Part shown: positions 1 through 13,290 of the stretch, one piece after another | How the letters are laid out: every line of letters starts with the position of its first letter | How positions within the stretch are numbered: the first letter of the stretch is position 1 | Source: Helopsaltes ochotensis | Lineage: Eukaryota > Chordata > Aves > Passeriformes > Locustellidae | Reading direction: 5' to 3' | Assembly (NCBI GenBank): GCA_013400155.1 | Contig: VXBM01000546.1 | Span: 215,950-279,949 of the forward strand | Length of the DNA stretch: 64,000 bases | The notes under the pieces: generated by a model | Seen by the model: only the letters and a program-made list of their open reading frames with translations | Told to the model about the DNA's origin: nothing | Databases searched by the model: none | Position numbers and translations under genes: made by a program

Positions 1-3000
1 TTTTCCCTGTTTTGCTTGTATTTGCTTTGGGTAAGCGAGAAGGGCAGTCAAGCTTGCTTAAATAATTTTTTTCGGCGTCTCTCCACTCGCGTGGCAGTTG
101 TGTTCCCGAGTTAAGGTGTCTCGGGCTTTGATAAACTCAAACTTCAAAAACAGTTAGGTACCAGTCTGTCAGGCTGCCGAGAATGGTTTTGAGGGCTGCT
201 GCTGTGTCTGGACTGCACTTCTGCATGGAGAAGGGGTAGCACAAAACCTTTTTCTCACTGCTCATCAGAGCAAATGACATAACTCAGCAGCTTATTTTAA
301 GTGGATAGTGGTTTTTCCCCTCCACTCCCAGCCCACCACCACCGGTTTCATAGATGGAGAGAAAATTCAACCCAGCTATAGACTGCAGGCATGGTGCAGC
401 CTGTGCTGCCGGTTCAAGTTAGAGCGGGCAGCATCTTCCCACTTGAGCAGCACGGAGTGTGCGAATCACAAGCTGACAGGACACCTCACTGTACTATATA
501 TCACAACATGTCAGAAACCTGCATTTCTTGAAGCTGGTACTCTAATTTATATCCCAGTAGTTTTGAACAATCCTGGAAAGAAAAACATATATGATAGATG
601 CAAAAACTTGAGTGTTAAGAGGGTCAAGTTCACTCAAGAAAAAGGAAAGGAACGTTTAGAAATAACCAGAGGTGTGGCTAGCTCAATCCTGCACATTTTT
701 GCTCTTGCCGTGTGGAAGCCCAAAAGATTTCAGCATTGCTTTTTTATTTTTTTTCCCCTGAATGTCAAACTGTCAGCCTATGTAAAAGCCAACGTTAATT
801 CTTTTTAATCGCTTCAAGGAGTGTCTCTTCTAAAATGAAAAAACAGATGCAAGCACCTATTGTAAGAAACTTCAGAGAGACTTCTCTCTTTCCTAAACAA
901 TGAAATAACTGTTACAGTGAATTTATTTATATTGTATTTCCGCTGCAGGCACTTACAGAACTGTGGTACAGAGCCACTCAGTATTTTCTGTTTTCCTTTT
1001 GACATATTACCCAACAGTAATGAGCAAACATTTAATGAGTGTCGACTCACTAAGTACAGTAACAGCGATGTTACTGGGGAATGAGAAAACTCTAGAGAAA
1101 TGATTTTCATTCCTTCATTTTCTTGCACTGTGAATTGCATTTGCATCCAGTATGTGCACATTTACTCAGTCATAGGATAATAATGATAATGGATTTTTTC
1201 TCTGTACTGCTTTCTCTGGAGATCTGTAGTTTTGTCAATAGCAGAGTGACACACAAATAAATGGTACTCAGAATCTTTCTGCAGGCAAACTTCTGCATAA
1301 GATTTATCACGTCAGCAAAAGAGGTATAACTTAGAAAGTTCTGTCTATTTAACACAGCCTCATTTTTAATAGACAGAATTCACTAATTTTTTTTTTTCTT
1401 TTAGTGAGATAATGAACACCATTGCCATTTGATTGTTTAGACATTGTCAGGCGTCTCACGCATTATTTCCAACTCTTTACTTAAATAGTTAATTCCAATA
1501 TACTTTGCGCAGAATGGATTAACTTCCTTGTCCTGATTATGCTTCTGTTTGTGGGCAGAGGCAGGCACAAGCAGCTGGCTGTCCAGCCTTGTGGATGGCC
1601 TGGCCCCATGGGCCAAAGAACAGCAAAACAGGAGGGAGGGCTCCTAGCTCCCAATGTTGTTTTATCTGTGGCGATGCAGGGCTACGTCATCTTGTGTTAA
1701 CAGGGCCTACTAAGGGAAGGAGAAAGAAAAAAGTGGCCAGCAAGGTTTTCCTATACACATTCAGTTGCGTGAAAGGGAGAAGGGAGCAGAGACAGCTGCA
1801 GTCCAGAGCCAACCAACTCAAAGGATTGTGCTTGTAAATAAGTGTCCTGGGTGAAACCAGAGGGTAAATCCCACTCACATTTCTGAAGCACAGTCAGGGC
1901 AGAGAACCTACACGGCAGCTTTTGCTTATCTTTCCTTTTCTCAAGGATGACCTCCCCAAGGGAGAGGTTTTCCTTTAGAATAAATGTCAGGTTGGACGCT
2001 GGCTCCTCCTACACGGCTGTTGCTGCATCTCCACCCACAAGCAGAAGGATGGGAGACACTGGAGGATGGTTGCCCCAGGCAGATGCTGGCTGTTCTTGGA
2101 GCACATCTTGTTGGTTTCTTTTCCTGCCATATCCCACTTCATCTGCCAAAGAGGGAAAAGAATGAGCCTTGAACAGCTACAGCTTCCCTAGTCATGTGCC
2201 AAGGAAAGGAGATTTTCCATGATTTAGGCAGAGGAAAAAATCAGCTTCTGTTATTGTCCCTAGTAAAGGGATACAAAGTTTTGGGCTCTAAGCGGTTGAA
2301 ACTGAAACATGGATGGTACTGTCAAAAGTTAATCAGTCTAACATCCAGGTCAATTCCCTATTCAATTAAATGACTCATGTGGTGACATCTCTAAAACACT
2401 CTGGTTAACTTAGTGCAGTAGCTCATGGACACCTTACCAGCCTGAGAAAGTCAACATTGCAGGTGCTTCATGATACCTTGTTGCAGGCTGGCGAGGGATT
2501 CTGGACCGGGCTCGGCCTCAGAATTGTCTCAGCCCAGGGCTCAGGCAGCGCTCCCAGAGCAGGAGCTGCTGAGGGCTCCCGCTGTCAGCGCACAGCTGCC
2601 AGCGCGACACTGGCTGCTCCCAGGACAGCCCCAGGTCTTGCTGGATGCACAAGCTGCTCCGGAGTCTCTCCTCATTAGCAGGGAGGTGTGTGGCTGCCTT
2701 ATAGAAGAGTTTTGCTTTTGAGATGATGCCAAGTACTCTTTCATTTCTTATTTTTGTGTAAATCTCTATCCATAGCTCTCATAGTTTGCTGTAAGCGCTT
2801 GCAGCATTCTAGGCCTGCCATCCCAACATTGCTTCTCCAGCTACCATAGTCATTTGCAGAAGGGAGAAATCTAAACATATCTTCAATCTCTGGTCTTGAA
2901 TAGGTGTTCCAATAAAACGCCTTGGTAGAATCTCAGATATGGAAGAGATGCATCCTGAGACTGAGATATCGTGGGAGGACAATAATGAAATTTTACTTGC

Positions 3001-4639
3001 TGCAGTACCTGCTATATAGCTGAGCATAGGGAACTGCTATCCTGTGCTGTTGGTGTACAGGACGTTTCTTCCTCAACATTTGTCTTTCAAGAGGGAGAGA
3101 TAGAAGGTAAAAACACCTAATTGAAGAAAGTGTGCTTTTATCCTTGCATTTCCAATAGGTGCTTAGAAAAGCAAAAATAATTGGGATATTTGATGTGGAT
3201 CATCATGCAGAGGTTCAGATGATTTTATAAAGTCTGTAGAAATTGTCTAAGAAAACCTAGAATCCCACCTAAAAATAGTGTTAGAACAGTCCCCCTACCA
3301 TTTCATGGTGATATTTTCACTTGCAGCAGGAGACTTGTTAGGTTAAAGTCATACAGACTCACTGGGAAAATAGACCTAGACAGATTTTTGAACCTCAGAA
3401 AATATGTTCTAACTTAGAATTTGAGACACCAATACTTTTGACTCTGTTTATTCTTATATGCTTACTGTGATTTTACTGCACCATACTAAAGACTTTTTTT
3501 AATTAAAGATTTACTTTTGCAGAAAAATATTCTCTTTTCCATTTCCATTACTGTGTTTATAACAATAACACAGTACTAATATTTTTTGGCAAAAACTCCA
3601 CTTAAGATATCAAGACATAAAGATGAAAAGGGATTGAAATGTAACATGCCTTACTGAAGGGGATTGTATTTGCAGTTTGCTTCTATAAAAATCTGTAGAT
3701 GACAGGGGTTTTTTTCTTAAAGAAACCTTTGCTAACTACAGATTTTAAGTGCTTATAGATTGCTTCTCTCATAAGTTTGCCATTATTTGATCTCGGTAAC
3801 TGACCAAATATGTATTTGTAAGCACAAATGAAGTAAAGTCAGGTATTTCTGTTTAAGGACGCATTTATTAAGAACTTCATAACTTCTGATTACTGCAGAA
3901 CAAAACAATTTAGCCTCAAAATCTTGCAGACCTCATACTTGTTGGGGTTTTATTTCCTCTCTCTGCTGCTTAATTATTCTGTTCCTGTTAACGTGTGTGT
4001 TGGCACGCTCTGTCTACGGTCCTCACGGATTTCCTCACTTACACTTTGTACGTGTGAGGAAATTCGTGGAGGAAACAACCGTGTTTAGAAATAACCACGT
4101 TCCCTTGTCTGTGGTATTCCCGATCGCTTTGCTGTACGAACATGTCACGCTTAAACCATTCCAAAGTCAGCGGAAGGGGGCTGTGGTTGTTCAGCAGAGC
4201 CGAGAGCTGGGTCTGTTGTGATCCTGAGTAACGCAAGGTACCCTTTCCTTAGAAACTTTTGGCTGCTCCTGAATGCCTGGACACAGGCAGTCAGCTGTGG
4301 ATCTAGCAATGGATGTAGTAGGTCTCCACCTTCTCTGGGTAGCTCAGGCACTAAAAACACTTCTTGGGAAACAGTCAATAGAACATACAGTGCGTTCTGC
4401 TGAAAACAAAATAAAGGATGAAGTCATGTCTTTAGAGCAAGGCTGTAAGATGAGGGGAAGAGTCCTAATACAAGAAAAACAAGGGTGTGAAAGCAGCAGA
4501 AGTGCAAGCCTGTTGTCATAGCAGCACAATGCTGCAGGGCTAAAATGTATCTTATGCGAAAACAGATGAGAATTAAGATACGCAGGTAAGATCCGGGCAC
4601 TGCCAAGGAAGAGGGAAGGTAAATAGCACGTTGCAAGGA

Positions 4640-5480
4640 CAGTGTGGAAGTGTGTGCAGAAACCCCTGAGCTCCCAGTGTCGGCGGCAGCAGCTCCTCAG
4701 CGTGATTCCTGCAGGCAAGAGGGTTTGGTCTCTCCTGCAGGCACAGGTCAGCGCCTGGAGCAGAAGTCCTAAAGTTGCCTGTGCCTGGGAGGATGATCAC
4801 ATCCCACTGGTGCCCACCACCCCCCAGCCCTGCTCTGGTAGCACCGGCCGGGACAGGACCCCTCCGCTCTCCCTCCTGCTTCGCTCCGTGGTGTGATGCT
4901 CCCTACAACCCTGCGCTGCTGCCAGCCGAGCAGCCCGTGCTCGGAATGCCCAGCATCCCGTGTTGCCTTGCCTTTCCTGCCTTGCAAGGTCAAACTTTGC
5001 TTCCCCTCTAACAAACAGAACACGTGGAGGAGAGGTGTTTTCAATAGGTAGCTGAATGTGTTGTGTGTGCTGGGGGCATCCATCACCCCTCAGGGAGAGC
5101 GCACAAGCGGGCAGGGCAGGCGTCGGAGGCCAGGGACACCTGTACGTCACAGCTGCTGAGACCAGCCACCTCCAAGCAGTGTCACAGGGCTCCCCACTGA
5201 CCACATTTGTACTTCCTAAAAGCTGTGACAAAGGCCCTGCCTTTAAGTTGGGGTTTACAGCAGGAGAACCCCCCTCTCTCCTACTGGAATATAGAAGGAG
5301 GAGCCGAGTTGGTAACCGTGGGCTGTGAACCTGCAGCTCTTAAGGTTTCCCCGCGGTGCAGAAGGGGTTGTTCCTCAGGCTTCTGCTGGAGGAGCCCCCT
5401 GAGAAGCAGGGTAGAGATGGAAGGTTGTTCATGGAGGCATCTGAAGTGCATGGAGAAAGCCACCCGTGGTGGAACCGATG
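4640..5480. promoter_or_regulatory. GC-richer patch with some CpG, function unknown
   Basis: About 800 bases of locally higher GC inside intron 1, with CpG dinucleotides in clusters such as GCACCGGCCGGGACAGGACC and GTGTCGGCGGCAGCAGC. It could be a weak CpG island with an internal promoter or simply a GC-rich block. No core promoter motif stands out. Confidence 0.25.
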
Positions 5481-8400
5481 CAAGATCAGACACAGGAGCG
5501 AAGTTTTATTCTTTTTTCCCATCATGAAAAATGATCTTGTTGCTGCACACCAGGCTGTGCAGAGAGGTTTTTGCTGCCCAGGTGTCTTGTCCTCCAGCAG
5601 CAATCAGCCCAAAAAACAGAGTGGGCTTCTCTCGGTGGAACAAATTCAGGCAGATTTACAAGGTGTCAGAATTAAAATGGTATTGATTAGAAAAGCTTCT
5701 CCACTTCAGATTAGAAAAGAAAAATCATATCTAGCGATTTTCTGTAGCTACCAAGAAGACAGATGGAAATGTAAATGTACGCACATCTGCCGCTTCAAGC
5801 ACTAATAGTTGTCCCTCAGTTGATGACTTGTAGTTTGAACAATTTTTAGATTTTATTTTTCTGCAAATTGTTTGGAGAAAAGATAAATCACTGTGTTTTG
5901 AACAGCTGAAAAAATTAGTTGCAAAAATAAATCCCATGCATAATTAGTATCTCAGCCTCTCTTCAGGAAACCTGATTGTAGGACTGAGAAAAAGAGCCAA
6001 GCTACTCACAGCGATCCTTGCTGCTTGCTCTCCAGCTGCGACTTCTAATATTTATCCCGAGCCATTAGGACCTGTCGGCTTTGTCCATTAGCTGTGTGCA
6101 TGCTCTTTTTCCCTTGCTAGGCTGGCATGGTCAGGAGGCCACTGCCCACCACCCTCTTTGAACCTCTGCCCTGGACCCACAGTCTGGGACTGACAGCAGG
6201 GCACAGCCCTGGCCAGGGGCTCCCTTGCCCTCCCTCTTCTGATGAAAATACCCTCTTGAAAGTTTAATTCTGCCCATATCTGCAGAACCCACAGTGGGGT
6301 TTTTTTGTAAATTAGGCTGGAAGCTGTGCAAGTCTTTTCCCTCTCATAACCTTTTTACGTTTTGACTGAGGCCACCTCTTGACGTGAATAAAAAAGTACA
6401 CTGCAAAGGTATGAAATGCCAGAGATTACTGAGATCATAGAAAAAGTGGAGAAATTTATAGCTATCCATTAAAGGCATTTTCTCCTCTTCATTTTCCTTG
6501 GCACAAGTTACCTGTAAAAATTACTAAAAGAGTAAACCAGCTTCTCATAAAAATGAAGTGTATATTTGAAATTATTGTCTTCATCCTGCTTTCTAGTATT
6601 TTCAGTCTTGAACCCAAAACAGTGATAAAATTTTAAACAGTAATAGGTAATGAGTTCAGAGCCTTCTCAGTCTTCAGTCTTTCCTCCATAACCACAAGAT
6701 CAGACTTTTTTTTTTTTAATGAAAGCTGAGATCAAAAAAAAATCACAATACTTCAGGCTCCAGGACTCATAGGAAACACAGACTTGGTGAAAATGACAGC
6801 AAAAAAATTGTAATAGTGACAACATTGAAGAGCAAAGTTTATACTGGATTTGAACCATCAGATGGAGGCTAGCTAAGTTAAATAGCAGCAACAACAAAGT
6901 AATATGGCTTTGCAGAGATGATGCTCCTGAGAGTAAAACATATCTGCATGCCAGATCATTTGCAGTGCAGGAGGACATCCATATATCTAGCTAGTTTTGT
7001 CTCATTGGCCATTCATTGACTGTATGTCAAGTACAAAGGATAGTCGAGTCCTTACGATGAGTGATGTCCCTCATAAACACCACATATCACCGCTCAGCAG
7101 CAAAACCAAACATATTTTTGAGGTATATATGATAAGGAGGAGGTAGTTGTACACATCCTTATGATTAAAAATGGTGTCTCTGACTGACCCAGCTTCCAAG
7201 AGAGTCAGGATGTGTTTTCATGAGCGTGGCATGGCAACTTGTCAGGCTGAATGGTGCCATTGCATTTTGCTGTTGCTGTCGCTGTGGAGTTTCCCTGGGA
7301 GCAGAGCTATGCCACCAGCAAGGTGAGACCCAAGTGGTTCACTGGTCGTTGGGTCCTCATCCCCTTTGCCCATAGATTTGATTGGGGTAGGAGATTACGT
7401 AATGTGAGCTTAAGTGATTTCTGGGACTGGACCATTTTGCAGATGAATCAGCAGTTTCTAACCCATCCCTGCTGGGAAGGGATCTGTTTCCTTCAAGGGA
7501 GGCTGCAGACTTCTTTGTTACCTGATAAAATCAACAAAATTCTGGTAATACCTTCTCAGTTTTGAATTAAAGGATTTCTGCACAAAGCAAAGGGGTACAG
7601 GTTTTTCTTGACCCTTCCTGTAGCTTCCTGCATCTTTTGCAGGGACTTAAGAATAAAAACAAGCTTTCCTTTTTGTCCTGACGATACATCTCCAAGTACA
7701 ACTCTTTTGCCTTCAGGCTCAGCTTTGATGGCACTGCTGGAAGTTGTGCCATGCTCTGAACAGTGGAGAGCTGTCTGATAGAGCCCAGTGTGGGGCTTGG
7801 CCATCCCAGGGCACCCAAACTGACCCTACTGCGGGGCTCTGGTTCCCAGTGCCTGTGTTCCTGTGCTGGTGGTAGAGGTAGGAGGACCAGCAAAAATAAA
7901 ACAGCTCGAAGAACTTCCAGTCATGGCTCTCTGAGGCCCTGGTGCAAATGGCTCAGCCCAGGACAAGTGGAAGGATTTTTGCATCCTGGCATCCCCTCCT
8001 GGGCCCATGAACAGAACCAGCTGGCAGGGCACTGCAGTTTCACCCCCTCTCATCTGTCAGATGTGCCACAGGCTCAAACATGGCTTGGTATGGAGGTGTG
8101 AGACCAGAACAGCCCTCATCTGGAGATATTTGCTGAAAGGGATTTGTCTCCTGGTTGAAGCCATCATTCCTCTCTGTCTAAAATAAATAACCAAGTGAGC
8201 ATGGGACTAAATGTAAGCAAAGACCAAGACCAAGATTTTACCAAATGCAAATTACTAAAAGAAAATGCTGTTCTGGAAATCTCGGCGGTGGGAATCCTGA
8301 CCTAGACTTTATGTGTGTGCAGGACACACATAAATGCCATTTTCAGAAGGGAGAGGGAAAGTCCAAGGAATGGTCACTGTTTAAACAATGGCAAAAGGAA

Positions 8401-10609
8401 GAGGTGGATATTATTATTTCATGTCTGAACACTTCCAGGGACCGTGTGCCACTGTGGGAGCTTAGGTGGTGCTGTGCAGTTCTCATGCTGCAGTCCTCTG
8501 GCATCTCAGCAGTAAACTGCTTTTTAGTTCCTTGCACTGTTAGCTAGCTGAAAAAGCTGGGAGTGATGAGCAAGCAGTGCATGTCCCTTCAAGAAAAAAC
8601 ATTCATTTAGATTTTATTATTCCTTTAAATTTCCCTTTCTTCTAATAGGACCAGTAAGGATAAGAACAGCTGGATAAATGAGGATCTGGTAGTCATTTTC
8701 CCCAGAACTAGGTACCAGGTTTATTCTGATTAGGGTTACTTGCTATTACAATCCTCTGCACTGAGGAGTGCAATATGCATTATGCATTACCATATTGCTA
8801 ATGTTGTCCCCATCACACAACAGCCTCTACCATCAGACTGAAGTTTCCTGGGGGACCTCCTGGTGTACCATAGGCAAGCCAAATTGCAGACTGTGCAATC
8901 CTTTGAACTCACAGGATGTGCCCTTGTAAGCTCTTGGAGCTTCTGTTTTCTGTGGAAACCAGTCACCCAGGGTTATGAGTGTGGGCTCTGGATGGGTAGA
9001 AAAATCTGTGTGGCCGCAGCTGAATTCCTGCATGGCAGCAGAAGGGAGAGTTCCATGGGACTGCAGCTCTCATCAGGGAAGAGGCAGCATCCTGTGGCTC
9101 CCAGGCTGCCACAGGCAAGCAAAAGGAGAGAGGAGAGAGAGCTGCAGCCATGCTGCAGCACACCCCTGCCCTGCACTGAGGCAGCAGAGGGCTTTCCTAG
9201 CATTGGGTCTGAAAAAAGTGCAGATAAAATGTTGTGTTTGGTTTGAGAAGGAAAGCCTGGGTCAGGATTCCCAGTGCTGAATCCTTGGGCATGCTGGTGC
9301 AGTTCTCAGCATACTTTGTTGAGATGGAGGAAATGGCAAGTTTTCCTCTTCTTTGGCTGTTTGCTGCCAGTTTGAGACCAAACATTGTGGCCACTGGCAA
9401 AGCTCAGAATATATCTCATGGCTGCTCTAAACTGCACAAGCTCGCAGCCAGCTCCAGGGGCTGCTCAGCTGCCAGGATGTGCCATGACACAGAGCTGTCT
9501 GCCTGCTTCCCTCTCTTCCCCAAAGCCCCATTGCTGAGGGATGGGATGGGCAGATCCTCCCCATGCAGCAGCCGGTCCAGCCCAGCACAGTCTCAGAAGC
9601 ACCAGGCCACTGCTGCAGAACAAGCTCCTCAGCCTGAAAGGATCATTTCCAAGAGGAAAGGAGTATTTTAGGTATGACATTTAGCTTCTTGCCTTTCACT
9701 GAAGATGAAGTAACACCTGTGATAGATGAGGTTATTTTATATCCTAAATATTAAAAGAAAGTGTTTCAAATGTGGAAGGAAGCAAATGCTGCAGTGAGGC
9801 AGGGTGGGTAAATAGCAACACACACTGATAAAAGTTGCATGTCAGTTTAGTTTCTTCTGCATTGTGTCACTCCACAGATCCTCTCTGAAGGAGTTGTATT
9901 GTGAATCTAATAAAGGCAGGAAATTCCTTCTATTCCTGCTGGTTTCCCTCAGCTGTGCTTCTTTATGTGACGTCTTGTTTTATAGCTGTTGTCAATAAAA
10001 GCCATTCAGCTCCCATTGAGGGAAAAAAAAAATCAGATATCTGGCTTTGATCTGGTAAATCAGGGCATTTTCCCCAAACTGTAGTCATGTACAATAGAAT
10101 TTGTACCCCAAAACAGCAGAACTTTGCAACCCCAAACTGAAAAGATGGGAAGTATTCCTCATAGAGGTTAATTTCTTTGTCACGTTCCTGCAAATGTTTT
10201 GTTTCGTTTTAGAAGAAAGTTGTGCAAAAGACCCTAATCTGTTGCACAGACAGTTACATTTGTTATCCCACTACAGTGAAAAATCTTGTTTCTCACCATG
10301 GCCAGGTATTGTGCACTCACAGTAGTGTGTAAAGATTTGTTAGTTCAGTTCATTTCTCAAACTTACCTTTCTAATGTCAGTATTGAACTGTTATTTCTGT
10401 CAAAAAAATTAAAACTACTCAAAGGTGGAAAAATACACCCCTAAGCTGCTAGCAAAATAAGATGAGAATATAGGAATGTTGTAATCTTTGTCAATATGAT
10501 ATCTCATTATCCTGAGGAACGGAGGCAACATAACTAAGTTTATACCCATCACAGACTGTGCAATGTAATCACAAAACAATCAGATTGATAGTACCATATA
10601 AATGATGGA

Positions 10610-10627
10610 GGGGATGGGGGGGTGGGG
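10610..10627 (+). other. Putative G-quadruplex motif
   Basis: GGGGATGGGGGGGTGGGG can supply four runs of at least three G with loops of one or two bases. It lies on the coding strand of intron 1, about 1.2 kb before exon 2, in otherwise AT-rich DNA. Folding is predicted from pattern only. Confidence 0.6.
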
Positions 10628-11637
10628 TGCTGCAAATAAATCTCAAATACCACACAAGAGTCATTATGACTGTTTAGTTTCAACAGATGCAGGGGGTTAG
10701 CCAGGATTATTAGGCATATTTTCCATTGCCCCCGGATGAGTGTAAAAGATGTACTGCTATACTGTACACTATCTTCTGTTTTTTTAAACAGTGTTTATCA
10801 TCAGATAGAATGACACACGTTAGCAAACTCAATATTTTATTTTTGAAAAACATTGTAGCCCTAGCCTATTTGGGCTATTCTCTTGCCATATTTTAAATTT
10901 CTTATTTCTTCTACGTTGACTAAAATGGATTCAGAAAAGGTTACAAGAGTTTTCTATATTTTTTCAAGAAGAGATGGTAATTTTTTTTTGCTTTTCTGAT
11001 GTTCAAAAATAACTGAATATTTTTGGGGCCAGAGCTCAGGCATGGCAAATTTCAGAAGGATGAGAAACAAAAAGGAAGATGCATTAAGAGCTGCTAGACC
11101 TAACAATAAGCTACAAACTCTGAAGTTAGGGGACCCTCACTAATTAACAGAACCTCTCAGAAAGAGCAAGAGAAAACCAGTGTCTGTCTCTGCCATTTCT
11201 TCTTACTCTCAGTCTACTGAGGATTTGATGGGGAAAAGAGGGAGGAGAAATGAGGGCAAATTAATTATTGCCAGATCTCTTTTCCCTGCTGTGCCAACAG
11301 TCTCTATGCATAGGACATGCAGCTGTGGCCTGTCCTTTACGCAGAGCAAGTGCTGGTCCCCTGCACTGCCAGGCTGCTAGCGCATCCTACACAGGTGGCA
11401 CATCTGGTCACGGTGCTCTGCTGCCTTCCGTGCCTCAAGTTGATCTCCTAGAGTAACTGAGCAATCCTCAGCACAGCAGTGTCCCTGGACATGGTTGGGC
11501 TTTAGCTGGACCTGTTGAGTTGGCTTATTTAGAGAGGCCGAACAGCAGCTGCACGTGGCACATATGCACGTCACATTATGCCAACGTTTCCAGCAAAGGA
11601 CATAGGGGAATAATACTGCTGACTTGATGCATGTTTC

Positions 11638-11669
11638 CTTTTTTTTCTTTTTTCTTTTTTTTTCTTTAG
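11638..11669. repeat. Polypyrimidine tract ending in TTTAG
   Basis: About 30 bases of T with scattered C, ending CTTTAG, about 160 bases before the exon 2 acceptor. It resembles a second splice acceptor. Using it would add 158 bases with in-frame stops before exon 2, so it is probably not used for the coding transcript. Confidence 0.7.
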
Positions 11670-11827
11670 CAATGAGCGTGCTATTAATACCGCAGTCACC
11701 GGAACTTTTGTTGTTGTTGCTTTGATCAAATAGAAAAGGGACGGCGGTGAGGAGCTGCTGTCGTTCTGGCTGCTGCTGTGCGAGATGAACCGATGAATAA
11801 CGTGTGTGATTTCTCTTTCCCTTGTAG

Positions 11828-12488
11828 TTGCACTCTGCAGTGACCAGGATCCAAGTTCAAAGACCTGGTTTCAATTACACGTTTGCCCATATATGTATCC
11901 TGAACAATGACAAGACATGCATAGTGGACGACATAGTGCATGTACTGGAGGAATTAAAGGCTGCTCGTTCTTCTAATCGAACTAATTTTGCAATCACTTA
12001 CCCGATTACTCACTTAAAGGATGGCAGGGAAGTGTATAATGGGCATCAGCTCGGTGGGGTTACTGTGCACAGCAAGGACCGGGTGAAGTCTGCGGAAGCC
12101 ATTCAGCTCACCTACTACTTGCAGGCAATCAACTCCTTGAATGACATGGTGGCAGAGAAGTGGGAATCCATTTTTTGTGACACTGTTGAACTTTTCCAGA
12201 AATCCAACAGGAAAGTCAAAATGTATCCTTTCACTTCCTCTTCGCTGAAGGAGGATTTCCAGAAGACGAGCAGGGTGTCAGAACGCTACCTGATCACAAG
12301 CTTGGTCCTTGTGGTCACCTTGGCCATTCTCTGCTGCTCCATGCAGGATTGTGTCCGCAGCAAACCCTGGCTTGGCCTGCTGGGATTGCTGACAGTGACC
12401 CTTGCCACCCTGACTGCTGCCGGGATCATCAATCTCACTGGTGGGAAATACAATTCCACCTTCCTGGGAATCCCCTTCGTCATGTTAG
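11828..12488 (+). CDS. PTCHD1: PTCHD1 coding exon 2 (internal exon, partial protein)
   Basis: This internal exon encodes 220 residues plus the first base of a Gly codon. The peptide opens LHSAVTRIQVQRPG and matches PTCHD1 as I know it in vertebrates. The upstream border is a good acceptor (TTTCTCTTTCCCTTGTAG, then TTGCAC, phase 0). The downstream border is TTAG followed by the donor GTAACT at 12489 (phase 1). Residues 1-150 are most of the first large extracellular loop, with N-glycosylation sequons at NYT (16-18) and NRT (50-52). Membrane segments follow at about 154-171 and 180-201, with the start of another near 212. These begin the sterol-sensing-like domain. Further sequons are NLT (202-204) and NST (209-211). 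The leading TTG is a Leu codon, not a start. The length is not a multiple of three, so skipping this exon would shift the frame. Identity is near certain; exact borders rest on splice consensus and the reading frame. Confidence 0.97.
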
Positions 12489-13232
12489 GTAACTATCTCC
12501 TCTCTCTCTTTTGTGTGTTTGTGCCTTCCTGACGCATTTCCCAGCAAGCAGATAAGCATCACTGCATGGTTCCTGTTGTCTCATTCCTGCAGCACTGTCC
12601 CATGCCAAATCCACACTGCCTCTTTTCCTAAACTGTTTTCATGGTGCCTTGATGTTAAAATCATGCCTGGGGCTCCAGTATGGCGGAGCACAATGCCATG
12701 GGATGTGGAGCCTGTGCAGTAGCAAGGAACAAGGATGTGCAAATGCCGTGCCTTTTGCAGAGAGGGAGCCCAGCTGCTGCTTCTCTGTCCATGTTTGATT
12801 CTGATTTTGGAGGGAGACCTTTGCAGTGGTCCCCATGCACACAGACAGCATCAGCTGTGCTGGCAAATCAAAGGGCTGTCCATGTTGGGCATTTAGGGAG
12901 TGGTGGCGCCTTTGGAGACCAAAGCGATGCTGTCCTGGCTTGGCAGGTGCCTGCCTGTGGGATAAGAGCAGTGGCTGGTTCTGAGTTGTATTTTTCCAGA
13001 AGTCCCTGTATTGGCTGAGCAAGTGCAGGGAGAGTTTCACAGCCCTGGGGGAGAGAACTTTGACACTCCTGGGCAGGGATGGATCTGCAAGCTCAGCACC
13101 AGCACATCCCACGGCAGAGGGTTATGGAGGAAGCAGCACTGGCTGCTCTCTGGCTTCTGTGCCAGCAGAGATATATTTATCTCCCTGGGTTTTGTACCAT
13201 CTTCACTCATGGTGGAGTATGGAGTGATTTAA

Positions 13233-13290
13233 GGTTTTGTTTTGTTTTTTGTTTTGTTTTGTTTTTTGGGGTTTGTTTTGTTTTGTTTTC
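13233..13290. repeat. (TTTTG)n simple repeat
   Basis: Imperfect GTTTT units interrupted by T6 and GGGG runs, about 58 bases long, 0.75 kb after PTCHD1 exon 2. The open frames rich in Phe, Val and Cys that cross it are artefacts of the repeat. Confidence 0.9.

Larger units (their letters stand above)
1..11827 (+). other. PTCHD1: PTCHD1 intron 1 (3' part), non-coding
   Basis: This stretch runs up to the exon 2 acceptor. No coding exon could be recognised on either strand. The PTCHD1 first exon, which should encode about 117 residues with the initiator Met and first membrane segment, is absent, so it lies before the window. Open frames here, including the longest at 308-808, have no recognisable domain and no coherent splice context. 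The sequence is mostly AT-rich with GC-richer patches near 1940-2660, 4640-5480 and 8960-9620. That this is intron follows from exon order; whether it also holds a non-coding transcript cannot be seen. Confidence 0.85.

Noticed and set aside
308..808. 166-codon open frame on the + strand
   Set aside because: It begins at a non-ATG codon, has no recognisable domain, crosses low-complexity T-rich sequence and lies in a PTCHD1 intron.
4769..5805. Several overlapping frames of 90-150 codons
   Set aside because: GC-rich DNA lengthens chance frames; products on different frames and strands are mutually exclusive and unrecognised.
11828..11830. TTG as a translation start for PTCHD1
   Set aside because: It is the first codon of an internal exon, preceded by a splice acceptor; the peptide continues an upstream exon.
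12489..12532. Extension of the exon 2 frame to a stop at 12532
   Set aside because: The family peptide stops matching exactly at the GTAACT donor and resumes in frame at 30525.
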